Source of the DNA: Erysipelotrichaceae bacterium
GTDB taxonomy: Bacteria > Bacillota_I > Bacilli_A > Erysipelotrichales > Erysipelotrichaceae
DNA length: 31,015 bases
Assembly: GCA_019415435.1 (NCBI GenBank)
Contig: DXZE01000023.1
Location: forward strand, 1-31,015
Direction of reading: 5' to 3'
Each line of letters opens with the position of its first letter. Within the stretch, counting starts at the first letter, position 1. Shown here piece by piece: positions 24,196 through 31,015 of this stretch. The position numbers and the translations under genes are program-made. Under the pieces are notes generated by a model. The model made no database searches. It was not told where the DNA came from and saw nothing but the letters and a program-made list of their open reading frames with translations.

Positions 24196-25192
24196 ACTTG
24201 TTATAGTGATCCTGATAATGCTTCAGTTCTTCATCATTAGCGAAGATATAGTGGCCACAACCCGGAATAATCTCACGGAATGTTGCAGGATGTTCTGCAT
24301 AGTTCCACTTTGCGGCATGTTCTTCTTCAGAATATGTCATAAGCGTCTTATTCTTTTCAATCTCAGGATCAGGTAATGGAATTGCTGACATCAGAGATTG
24401 TGTATATGGATGCATCGGATTCTGGAACAGCTCATTTGTTTCAGCAAGTTCCACAATGCGTCCCTTATGAATAACCGCAATACGATCTGAGATATAACGG
24501 ATGACAGACAGATCATGCGCAATGAAGATCTGCGTCAGACCTCTTTCTTCCTTGAACTTGTTCAGAAGATTCAATACCTGTGCACGAATAGATACATCTA
24601 ATGCAGAGATAGGTTCATCCGCAATCAGAAGTGTTGGATTCATAATCATGGCTCTTGCAATGCCGATACGCTGTCTCTGTCCACCTGAGAATTCATGTGG
24701 GTAACGGGTTGCGTGTTCAGCAAGCAGACCTACTGATTCCAGGGCATCCATAACCTTCTTCTTACGGTCTTCCTCATCCTTATAAAGATGGAAGTTGGAA
24801 ATACCTTCAGAAACAATGTAATCAATCGTTGCTCTTTCATTCAGGGAAGCGGCAGGATCCTGGAAAACCATCTGGATGTTTCTCACAACCCATTTGACTT
24901 CTTCCTTGCTTAACTTCTGATTGATTCTCTTACCTTCAAAGTAAACATCACCAGCACTGGTTGGATGAATTCTCATAATGGCACGGCCAATAGTTGTCTT
25001 ACCTGAACCGGATTCACCTACTAATGCGAATGTTTCACCCTTATAAACATTGAAGTTAATGTCGTGAACTGCTCTGAATTCCTTTTTGCCATTGTAGAAA
25101 GTAACGGCAAGATTCTTTACTTCCAGCAGAATCTCTCTGCCATTCGCATCTTTCTTCAGAACAGGTGTTTCATTGAGTTCACTGCTGCTCAT
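24194..25192 (-). CDS. oppF: Oligopeptide ABC transporter ATPase OppF/AmiF
   Basis: A 332-residue ABC ATPase of the peptide/nickel group. Walker A is GESGSGKT (59-66 from this start), the signature is FSGGQRQRIGIARA, Walker B is LLIADEPISALD and the switch is FIAHDLSVIRYIS. The C-terminal domain ends in YIFANDEELKHY, as in streptococcal AmiF. The start at 25192 has AGGAGG nine bases upstream; an ATG eight codons earlier would put that site inside the gene. It overlaps oppD by 14 bases. It pairs with OppD to power peptide import. Confidence 0.96.
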   Translation of the reverse strand: MSSSELNETPVLKKDANGREILLEVKNLAVTFYNGKKEFRAVHDINFNVYKGETFALVGESGSGKTTIGRAIMRIHPTSAGDVYFEGKRINQKLSKEEVKWVVRNIQMVFQDPAASLNERATIDYIVSEGISNFHLYKDEEDRKKKVMDALESVGLLAEHATRYPHEFSGGQRQRIGIARAMIMNPTLLIADEPISALDVSIRAQVLNLLNKFKEERGLTQIFIAHDLSVIRYISDRIAVIHKGRIVELAETNELFQNPMHPYTQSLMSAIPLPDPEIEKNKTLMTYSEEEHAAKWNYAEHPATFREIIPGCGHYIFANDEELKHYQDHYNK

Positions 25193-26255
25193 CAATCTTT
25201 TCCTCCTGTTCTGCAATTACTTTCAGCATACGCTTATGAAGCTCTCTGACCTGAACCGGTGGTTCAACCTTAGGAGCTCTTGGATCCAGCAGCCACGTTT
25301 TGGCAAAGTGTGTATCACTTACCGCAAACATAGGCGGTTCTTCTTCAAAGTCAATCTTCATAGCATAGTCACTTCTTGGCGAGAAAGCATCACCCTTGAT
25401 CTCATCATAGAGACTTGGTGGAGTACCATGAATGGCATACAGAGGTTCTCCCTTGATTCCAAGCTGTGGTAATGAAGAAAGAAGTCCCCATGTATATGGA
25501 TGCTTAGGATCATAGAAGATCTCACTGACTTTACCATATTCAATAATCTGGCCAGCATACATGATCGCTACACGATCAGCTACATTAGCCACAACGCCAA
25601 GGTCATGCGTAATAAAGATAATGGAATAACCATAATCTTTCTGAAGCTTCTTAATCAGACGGATAATCTGTGCCTGGACAGTAACATCCAGTGCGGTTGT
25701 AGGCTCATCACAGATCAAAATTTCCGGATGGCATGCAAGTGCAATTGCAATGACAATACGCTGACGCATTCCGCCGGAATACATGAACGGGTATTCATCA
25801 AAACGTTCTGCCGCATTATAAATGCCAACTTCATCCATCAGCTTGATGGCTTCAGCCTTGGCATCATCGAAGTTCTTACCCTGATGCTTCATAATGACTT
25901 CGGTAATCTGCTTACCGATTGTCATGATCGGGTTCAGAGAAGTCATAGGATCCTGGAAGATCGTCGCAATCTTCTTGCCGCGGATCTTCTCCCAATCTGC
26001 ATCGGTCTTATTCTGATACAGATCTTTGCCTTCAAAGATCGCTCTTCCGTTTGTGACAGCACCATTGGAATCCAGCATACCAGTAAATGTCTTTGTAAAT
26101 ACTGACTTACCAGATCCGGATTCACCAACGATAGCGAGTGTTTCACCATCGTATAAATCGATGGATATGTTTCTGATTGCTTTTAATTGCCTGCCATGAA
26201 CAGTAAACTCAACCTGTACGTCAGAGGCAGACAGAATAATGTTTTTCTTTTCCAT
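25179..26255 (-). CDS. oppD: Oligopeptide ABC transporter ATPase OppD/AmiE
   Basis: A 358-residue ABC ATPase. Walker A is GESGSGKS (44-51), the signature YSGGMRQRIVIA, Walker B ILICDEPTTALD. The C-terminal oligopeptide domain reads GDAFSPRSDYAMKIDF, without the cysteines found in many OppD proteins but like AmiE of streptococci. The start at 26255 has AAGGAGGT five bases upstream; a frame-extending ATG 13 codons earlier lacks one. It forms the ATPase heterodimer with OppF. Confidence 0.96.
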   Translation of the reverse strand: MEKKNIILSASDVQVEFTVHGRQLKAIRNISIDLYDGETLAIVGESGSGKSVFTKTFTGMLDSNGAVTNGRAIFEGKDLYQNKTDADWEKIRGKKIATIFQDPMTSLNPIMTIGKQITEVIMKHQGKNFDDAKAEAIKLMDEVGIYNAAERFDEYPFMYSGGMRQRIVIAIALACHPEILICDEPTTALDVTVQAQIIRLIKKLQKDYGYSIIFITHDLGVVANVADRVAIMYAGQIIEYGKVSEIFYDPKHPYTWGLLSSLPQLGIKGEPLYAIHGTPPSLYDEIKGDAFSPRSDYAMKIDFEEEPPMFAVSDTHFAKTWLLDPRAPKVEPPVQVRELHKRMLKVIAEQEEKIDEQQ

Positions 26256-26265
26256 ACTTACCTCC

Positions 26266-27189
26266 TTATAGATGTGTACGCGGGTCTGCCGCATCGGCTA
26301 ATGACTGTCCTGCAACATACAGGGAAACCGTGATAATTGCGGATATGGCAACCGGAATCCAGAACAGATATGGTGTACTTGTCATATAGGTTCTGTTTGC
26401 GGAAATTGTCTTACCAAGAGATGGTGTGGATTCACCAACACCAATACCTAACCATGCCAGGAACACTTCCAACGAAATATAAGATGGAAGATCTCTTGAA
26501 ACAGATGTCACGATAACTGATACAAGATATGGCAGGATATTGTTTCTGACAATTGTCCATGTAGAAGTACCAAGACATCTCGACGCAAGGTTATATTCAC
26601 GATCACGAATGATCATAACCTGTGTTCTGATAAAGTATGCTGTAACAAGCCAGTTGGTAACGGACATTGCAAAGATCAGCTGCCAGAAACCTCTGCCCAA
26701 TACATACATTAATACGAAGACGACTAATGTGAATGGAACATTGGCAATGACGTTATAGATTTCAATCATCCACTTATCCATGGACTTGGAATAACCCCAT
26801 ACAGCGCCAACGATGACACCAAGGGTTGTTGTAATTAATGTTGTAATACCTGCAATCGCAAGTGAGTTACGGGCACCAATCCAGACAACATTCCACATAT
26901 TGTCACCAACGTCATTTGTGCCAAATAAATACTGCAGACATGGGTGAATATAATGCATGGCATCATTATTGACATTCGGATGGGAAATTCCGTTATAACC
27001 GGAAATCATCGGGTCAATAATGGCAAGCAATACAACTATAATTGCGACAATCAGAATAACTACCGTTGACTTGTTACTGACAAAGGCACGCATCACTGAA
27101 TGCCAGTATGAATAGTGTGGAGCCGCAATATGTTCAGACTTTCTTTCATCCTGATTAACAAAGGTGAATTTGTTTTCCATTTCTGACAT
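26266..27189 (-). CDS. oppC: Oligopeptide ABC transporter permease OppC/AmiD
   Basis: A 307-residue permease with an N-terminal cytoplasmic part, a first helix (about 37-58), an extracytoplasmic loop (PMISGYNGISHPNVNNDAMHYI) and the binding-protein-dependent permease domain with five helices. The motif ASRCLGTSTWTIVRNNILPYL is the EAA loop that docks on the ATPases. GAAGGAGGAA precedes the start, which overlaps the oppB stop as TGATG. It forms the channel with OppB. Confidence 0.96.
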   Translation of the reverse strand: MSEMENKFTFVNQDERKSEHIAAPHYSYWHSVMRAFVSNKSTVVILIVAIIVVLLAIIDPMISGYNGISHPNVNNDAMHYIHPCLQYLFGTNDVGDNMWNVVWIGARNSLAIAGITTLITTTLGVIVGAVWGYSKSMDKWMIEIYNVIANVPFTLVVFVLMYVLGRGFWQLIFAMSVTNWLVTAYFIRTQVMIIRDREYNLASRCLGTSTWTIVRNNILPYLVSVIVTSVSRDLPSYISLEVFLAWLGIGVGESTPSLGKTISANRTYMTSTPYLFWIPVAISAIITVSLYVAGQSLADAADPRTHL

Positions 27190-28679
27190 CAGTGGGTTCC
27201 TCCTTCATCTTCAAGTTTAATACGCGGATCAATTGCAGCCATTAACAGGTCACCAAGCAATACAGCTGTGATGGATAAAGCAGTATAGAGGAATGTCAGA
27301 GCAACGATCATGGCATTGTTATGATCATTGATTGCATCCGGTAACAGCTTACCAGTACCAGGAATAGCAAATACAGTTTCTGTTAATACGGCACCTGTAA
27401 TAGTCAGAATAATGTTGGATGGCAGATCATGCACCATCGGAATGATGGCATTACGCAGGATATGATTCCGGAATATTTCTTTCTGAGAAAGTCCCTTGGA
27501 ACGTGCAAACTTAACATAATCTGCACTTGCCTGATCCAGCATATATCTTCTGGTCCATAACATTAAGGAACCTGTATTCATTAACGCCAGAATAACAACA
27601 CCCGGAATATAACTGCGTATATCATGTGCACCAAGTGTTGGGAATGACTGCGGTAAACCGATGAATGTCAGAATCTGTCTGCCGAAGAATATGAATGCCA
27701 GAGAAGGAACTGCAATCATGAAGTTAATCCATACAGTTCCAAGATGATCCTGGAACTTACCCTTATGACTGGCCATGTTCATACCGGCAGGAATAGAAAT
27801 CAGATACGCAAGCATCAGTGCAACGATACCGAATGTCATGGATGTCTGGATCATAGAAGGATCTTCCTTCTGTGACAGGCAGTCAGCGTAGTTGTCATTG
27901 AACTTGTTCTTATCAAGTCTTCCTAAAGTAGAAGTCTTCTTATATGTACATGTATGTCTCTTGATAGCAGATAAAGAAGTATTGCCTGTTTCAAATGTCT
28001 GCTGTACCTGTACTTCATTACCCTGATCAGAACTGATAACTTCCAGCACTGGTACATAAGCAAATGAAGGATAAGATGAACCAAGATTGAATGTAACAAT
28101 GTTCTGATGAACAAATGGGAATGATCCATCCAGATACAGAAGATACTTGTGCTTTGTACCGGATCCCATTAATGCTGGTAAGCCGTTGTAATCCTTGCCC
28201 CAGTATACTTTCCTTTCAAGATCCGGATTACCCTTGTCAGTTTCTTTCCAAGGATGATCTACTTCAATCAGATTGGCAAAGAAATTACCAATCTGATTGA
28301 TCATCGGTGTATCTTTGTAAGCATAATAAAGACCGTCTTTGTATTGTTCAACCGTATATCCTGCATTTGCATAGTGTTCTTCAACTATATCCTTGATATA
28401 AGATGAATTCTCTACCATGCAGGCATCATAGTTATCTTTAGCATACGCTTTGCACATGTCTCTCTGTTCCTCAAAAGTGACATATCCAAGTCTGTCATAT
28501 GCCTTGTATTTGTATTGTGTTCTATCATCCTGATTACCACCAAGTTTCTGATAAGTTGCATCCTTATCAAAAATCTTATCTCGCGGAATCAACGTATAGA
28601 TCATGATCATTGCGATAATTGTTACAATGAATACTGATAAAATCGCACGAATGATACGACCCCATACATATCGTTTCAA
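27189..28679 (-). CDS. oppB: Oligopeptide ABC transporter permease OppB/AmiC, long form
   Basis: A 496-residue permease, about 190 residues longer than classical OppB (near 306). After the first helix (about 11-30) comes a large extracytoplasmic domain (about 31-270) with GSGTKHKYLLYLDGSFPFVHQN, the pattern of the streptococcal AmiC family, then the permease domain with VKFARSKGLSQKEIFRNHILRNA as EAA loop and ending DPRIKLEDEGG. It starts with TTG at 28679, preceded by AAGGGGG. The outer domain probably helps receive peptides from the lipoprotein OppA. Confidence 0.95.
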   Translation of the reverse strand: MKRYVWGRIIRAILSVFIVTIIAMIMIYTLIPRDKIFDKDATYQKLGGNQDDRTQYKYKAYDRLGYVTFEEQRDMCKAYAKDNYDACMVENSSYIKDIVEEHYANAGYTVEQYKDGLYYAYKDTPMINQIGNFFANLIEVDHPWKETDKGNPDLERKVYWGKDYNGLPALMGSGTKHKYLLYLDGSFPFVHQNIVTFNLGSSYPSFAYVPVLEVISSDQGNEVQVQQTFETGNTSLSAIKRHTCTYKKTSTLGRLDKNKFNDNYADCLSQKEDPSMIQTSMTFGIVALMLAYLISIPAGMNMASHKGKFQDHLGTVWINFMIAVPSLAFIFFGRQILTFIGLPQSFPTLGAHDIRSYIPGVVILALMNTGSLMLWTRRYMLDQASADYVKFARSKGLSQKEIFRNHILRNAIIPMVHDLPSNIILTITGAVLTETVFAIPGTGKLLPDAINDHNNAMIVALTFLYTALSITAVLLGDLLMAAIDPRIKLEDEGGTH

Positions 28680-28741
28680 AATGGATTCCCCCTTCCGGCA
28701 TTAGTGAAAGCTATTTTACAATATACGATTCAAAAATACAA

Positions 28742-28773
28742 ATAATTAGGAGACCTTACGGCCTCCTAATTAT
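28742..28773 (-). terminator. Partial terminator between oppA and oppB
   Basis: An 11-base stem ATAATTAGGAG/CTCCTAATTAT, extended by CC/GG past one mismatch around a TTAC loop. On the minus strand it is followed by a moderately U-rich stretch. It sits between the binding-protein gene and the permease genes, where such hairpins usually let the binding protein be made in excess. Confidence 0.75.
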
Positions 28774-28805
28774 CATTACCTTCAGTTTTTGAAGTGAAGC
28801 CTTAA

Positions 28806-30770
28806 TTATGCAGCAGCCTTATTAGCAGCTTCGGACATGTCCTTCTGCCACTGCTTCAGTGCCTTGTCATAATCCTTTGCAGTGATTGGATCCTTGTTGA
28901 TCTTCATCCACTTATACTTGACACTCCAGTAACCTCTCTGGAATGGTGTCTCTCTGGATACTGTCCAGTTAACAGATCTGAGTTGTGTCATAACCGGAAT
29001 ATATAATGCATTGTCAAGCAGATATGCTTCTGCTTTTGCTTCTGCCTTATAACGTGCATCCATGTCATCGTTGATAGCATAAGCTTTATCAAGAAGATCC
29101 TGATACTCTAACATACCAGATGCTTTAATAGCAGCATCGTTCTGAGGTGTAGAGTCTGTGCTCTGATAATATTCAAGACCCATGTTCTGGCGGAGAATAT
29201 CACCGTTGATTGGGCTGAAGATGTTCAGATATGTCTTAGGATCAGCATAGTCCATGCCCCATCCTGTAGATGTGGAGATATCCCAGTCAGCATCAACAGG
29301 TCCTGTAGACTTGTATGCGGACTTCTCGTATGTATCATCATCAACGTTGTGTACAACGATATCAACGTTATCAGAACCAAGGGCGCTTTCGATAGATGTT
29401 TCAAGAGAAGAAGCCATGTTCATGGACTGCTTATCCTTGTCCTGTGCCATCAGATCTAACTTGATTGGCCAGGAAACATCTGTCAGTTCAGACTTAGCCT
29501 TGTTCAGATATTCTACTGCCTTATCCTTGTTGTAGTAAGCATCCTGTCCTTCAGAAAGATCAGCAGATGGATCAGCGGATTCTTCCTGAACTAATTCACC
29601 ATAGGACTTACCATCAGATGTGTATACGAAGTTCCATGGGCACTGAATGTTTCTGATAGCATTAGCAGCGATAGACTTATCAACAGATGTCTGTAAATAA
29701 GCCAGACGGTCAAAGCCATACTTCAGAGCATTTCTGAAATCAGAATTCAGTAATGCTTCTCTTGTATCAGCCTGCTGGTCAGCATTCTTATCAGTTGTTG
29801 TATAAGTGATTCTGTTCAGGTTGAAGTTTACACCGAATGTGTACTGATTCTGCTGGCCATGGAATGCTGTATCCTTATACTTCTCCAGATACTTGTCAAA
29901 GTCATCGGAAGTTGTATAGAGAAGAGCCTGATAGAAATTATCCTTCTCAAAGCCATTGATTGTAACATTTGGATCTTCACCATCATCATAAACGAGGTTG
30001 ACGTTATCTACATAAACCTGATCTGCATCATAGTATGCGGGGTTCTTGTGCATCTTGATGGAAGACTTGGATGTGAAACTGTCGAGAATGAATCCACCAT
30101 TGTAAAGAATGGAAGAAGGATCAGAAACTTTACCGAAATCACAGGAGTTAACATCTGGTGATCCGAGCTTGCAGCCTTCACCCTGTTCCTCTAAGAAGTC
30201 CTTGTTAATCGGATAGAAAGGAACATAGGATACTACAGAAGCAAAGTAAGGTGTTGGTTCAGATAATGTATACTTGATTGTCTTATCATCAACAGCTTCT
30301 ACGCCAACGGAATCCCAGTCAGCCTTACCATTATAATAATCATCAAGTCCCTTGACGAACATTCTAGGAATGTAGCCTGTAGGTGAATCAAAGTCCATAG
30401 CATGCTGAAGACCTGTTTCAAAGTCCTGAGCTGTTACATCGCCATATGTTTCACCTGTATTTGTGACCCACTTCAGACCATCCTTTAATGTGAATGTCCA
30501 CTCTGTAGAGTCTTCATTGTGCTCCCATGTATCCGCAAGAGCACCAACATACTGGTTTACATTGTTTACTTCTGTCAGACCATCAACAAGGTTTTCATTA
30601 ACCTCATGGTCAGCCGCATTCTGTGAACGCATGTAATCCAGTGTCTGTGGATCTGATGTAAATACATAATTCAGGTCCATAGAGTCTGATTTCCCTGACG
30701 CTGCTCCACCGGATGAAGAACATCCAGCCGCAAGGAGAACTGCCAGAGAAGCGCATAAAACCTTCTTCAT
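28806..30770 (-). CDS. oppA: Oligopeptide-binding lipoprotein OppA/AmiA
   Basis: A 654-residue extracellular peptide-binding lipoprotein of the SBP_bac_5 family. The signal peptide MKKVLCASLAVLLAAGC has a lipobox (LAAGC, Cys17), followed by a Ser/Gly linker. The family hallmarks NLVDGLTEV, WTFTLKDGLKW and later NPAYYDADQVYVDNV are present. Start 30770 is chosen because GGAGGG lies ten bases upstream and a signal peptide begins there; the open frame extends six codons further. It hands peptides to OppBCDF; the size matches streptococcal AmiA. Confidence 0.95.
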   Translation of the reverse strand: MKKVLCASLAVLLAAGCSSSGGAASGKSDSMDLNYVFTSDPQTLDYMRSQNAADHEVNENLVDGLTEVNNVNQYVGALADTWEHNEDSTEWTFTLKDGLKWVTNTGETYGDVTAQDFETGLQHAMDFDSPTGYIPRMFVKGLDDYYNGKADWDSVGVEAVDDKTIKYTLSEPTPYFASVVSYVPFYPINKDFLEEQGEGCKLGSPDVNSCDFGKVSDPSSILYNGGFILDSFTSKSSIKMHKNPAYYDADQVYVDNVNLVYDDGEDPNVTINGFEKDNFYQALLYTTSDDFDKYLEKYKDTAFHGQQNQYTFGVNFNLNRITYTTTDKNADQQADTREALLNSDFRNALKYGFDRLAYLQTSVDKSIAANAIRNIQCPWNFVYTSDGKSYGELVQEESADPSADLSEGQDAYYNKDKAVEYLNKAKSELTDVSWPIKLDLMAQDKDKQSMNMASSLETSIESALGSDNVDIVVHNVDDDTYEKSAYKSTGPVDADWDISTSTGWGMDYADPKTYLNIFSPINGDILRQNMGLEYYQSTDSTPQNDAAIKASGMLEYQDLLDKAYAINDDMDARYKAEAKAEAYLLDNALYIPVMTQLRSVNWTVSRETPFQRGYWSVKYKWMKINKDPITAKDYDKALKQWQKDMSEAANKAAA

Positions 30771-30964
30771 AACAAACTTTCCCTCCAAAATTAATAATGT
30801 GTTGAGAAGGACTCAACCTGTTATTAGGTTACAGGGTTTCACATATATTTTCAATTCACTAAAAACCGTTTTAGAAAATATCTGTATATTTCTATCAAAT
30901 TAGATGTAACATTTTTCAACTATGTTGAAACTTTTTCACTTTATGTATTTACACATAACTATGG
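30771..30964 (-). promoter_or_regulatory. oppA leader and intergenic control region
   Basis: About 200 bases of AT-rich DNA between oppA and the tRNA-Ser gene. On the minus strand several TTGAAA and TTGATA boxes occur but no clear -10 partner. Near the gene, GTTGAG/CTCAAC (30801-30806, 30812-30817) and CCTGT/ACAGG arms form small hairpins in the presumed leader. A perfect 17-bp palindrome lies at 30914-30930. Which of these control transcription is not settled. Confidence 0.4.
30914..30930. repeat. 17-bp palindrome, operator candidate
   Basis: TTTCAAC-TAT-GTTGAAA, seven-base arms around a three-base centre. It lies in the divergent region between oppA and the tRNA-Ser gene, about 35 bases upstream of the tRNA -10 box. 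Size and symmetry fit a dimeric repressor site; nothing shows which regulator. Confidence 0.45.
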
Positions 30965-30970
30965 TATAAT
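30962..30970 (+). promoter_or_regulatory. tRNA-Ser promoter, extended -10
   Basis: TGGTATAAT at 30962-30970 is an extended -10 element with a perfect hexamer. No strong -35 is seen at 17 bases (TATGTA). Transcription would start at about 30977, 8 bases before the tRNA. Confidence 0.65.
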
Positions 30971-30984
30971 GAGACTCGCTTTAT

Positions 30985-31015
30985 GGAGAAGTACCCAAGA
31001 GGCTGAAGGGACTGG
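30985..31015 (+). tRNA. tRNA-Ser, 5' part only
   Basis: The 31 bases starting GGAGAAG match the acceptor stem and D-arm of bacterial serine tRNAs (GTACCCAAGAGGCTGAAGGG). The window ends before the anticodon, so the isoacceptor cannot be told. Divergent from oppA. Confidence 0.85.

Noticed and set aside
30865..30885. CodY-box-like sequence near oppA (GTTTTAGAAAAT)
   Set aside because: It is one base short of the 15-base consensus spacing and lies in AT-rich DNA, so chance is likely.
1..31015. CRISPR arrays, insertion sequences or prophage genes
   Set aside because: No repeated spacer units, transposases, integrases or structural phage genes were found on either strand.

Overview
The window is 31 kb of chromosome from a low-to-mid GC Firmicute, most likely a gut or oral Erysipelotrichia-type anaerobe. 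This rests on gene content and order (sepF-ylmH-divIVA-ileS with a T-box, an Ami/Opp peptide transporter, a V/A-type ATPase, a K+-dependent-type membrane pyrophosphatase, a DUF3899-like protein), not on a database match. UGA is used as a normal stop. I see no phage, insertion sequence, CRISPR array or obvious horizontally acquired island.

Layout. 1-0.8 kb: a broken yfcE-type phosphodiesterase followed by an unrecognised ORF remnant. 0.86-5.0 kb (minus): a compact run, in transcription order radical SAM protein, aldo/keto reductase with two 4Fe-4S motifs, larC (nickel-pincer cofactor), ECF transporter S component, then a glutaredoxin-like protein. 5.04-5.55 kb (plus): a CsoR/RcnR-type metal regulator and a small two-helix membrane protein, divergent from the radical SAM gene with only 12 bases between start codons. 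5.57-6.74 kb (minus): an AI-2E/PerM-type membrane protein. 6.82-8.12 kb (plus): metK, with a good promoter and a 170-nt structured leader. 8.19-10.3 kb (minus): hppA, a divergent membrane pyrophosphatase. 10.4-15.1 kb (minus): sepF, ylmH, divIVA, ileS, with an isoleucine T-box in front of ileS. 15.1-23.6 kb (minus): a nine-gene V/A-type ATPase operon in the order G-C-I-K-F-E-A-B-D. 23.7-24.1 kb (plus): a small DUF3899-like membrane protein. 24.2-30.8 kb (minus): an AmiACDEF/OppABCDF oligopeptide transporter. 30.98 kb to the end (plus): the first 31 nt of a tRNA-Ser.

How the parts fit. Two ion pumps (hppA and the V/A-ATPase) point to membrane energetics built on pyrophosphate and ATP. The Ami/Opp system supplies peptides. 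Cell division (SepF, DivIVA) and translation (IleS, YlmH) form the usual conserved Gram-positive cluster, here without ylmG between sepF and ylmH. LarC is translationally coupled to an ECF S component, which suggests a link between uptake of an unidentified substrate and nickel-pincer cofactor maturation.

Most worth following up: the metK leader, which starts at the predicted transcription start, folds into a nested helix with a possible alternative hairpin over the Shine-Dalgarno, and only partly resembles SAM-I; the altered pyrophosphate-binding signature in HppA; the larC-ECF coupling; and a second, competing hairpin downstream of the ileS T-box terminator. No computation or search was possible, so all family calls are from reading the sequence.
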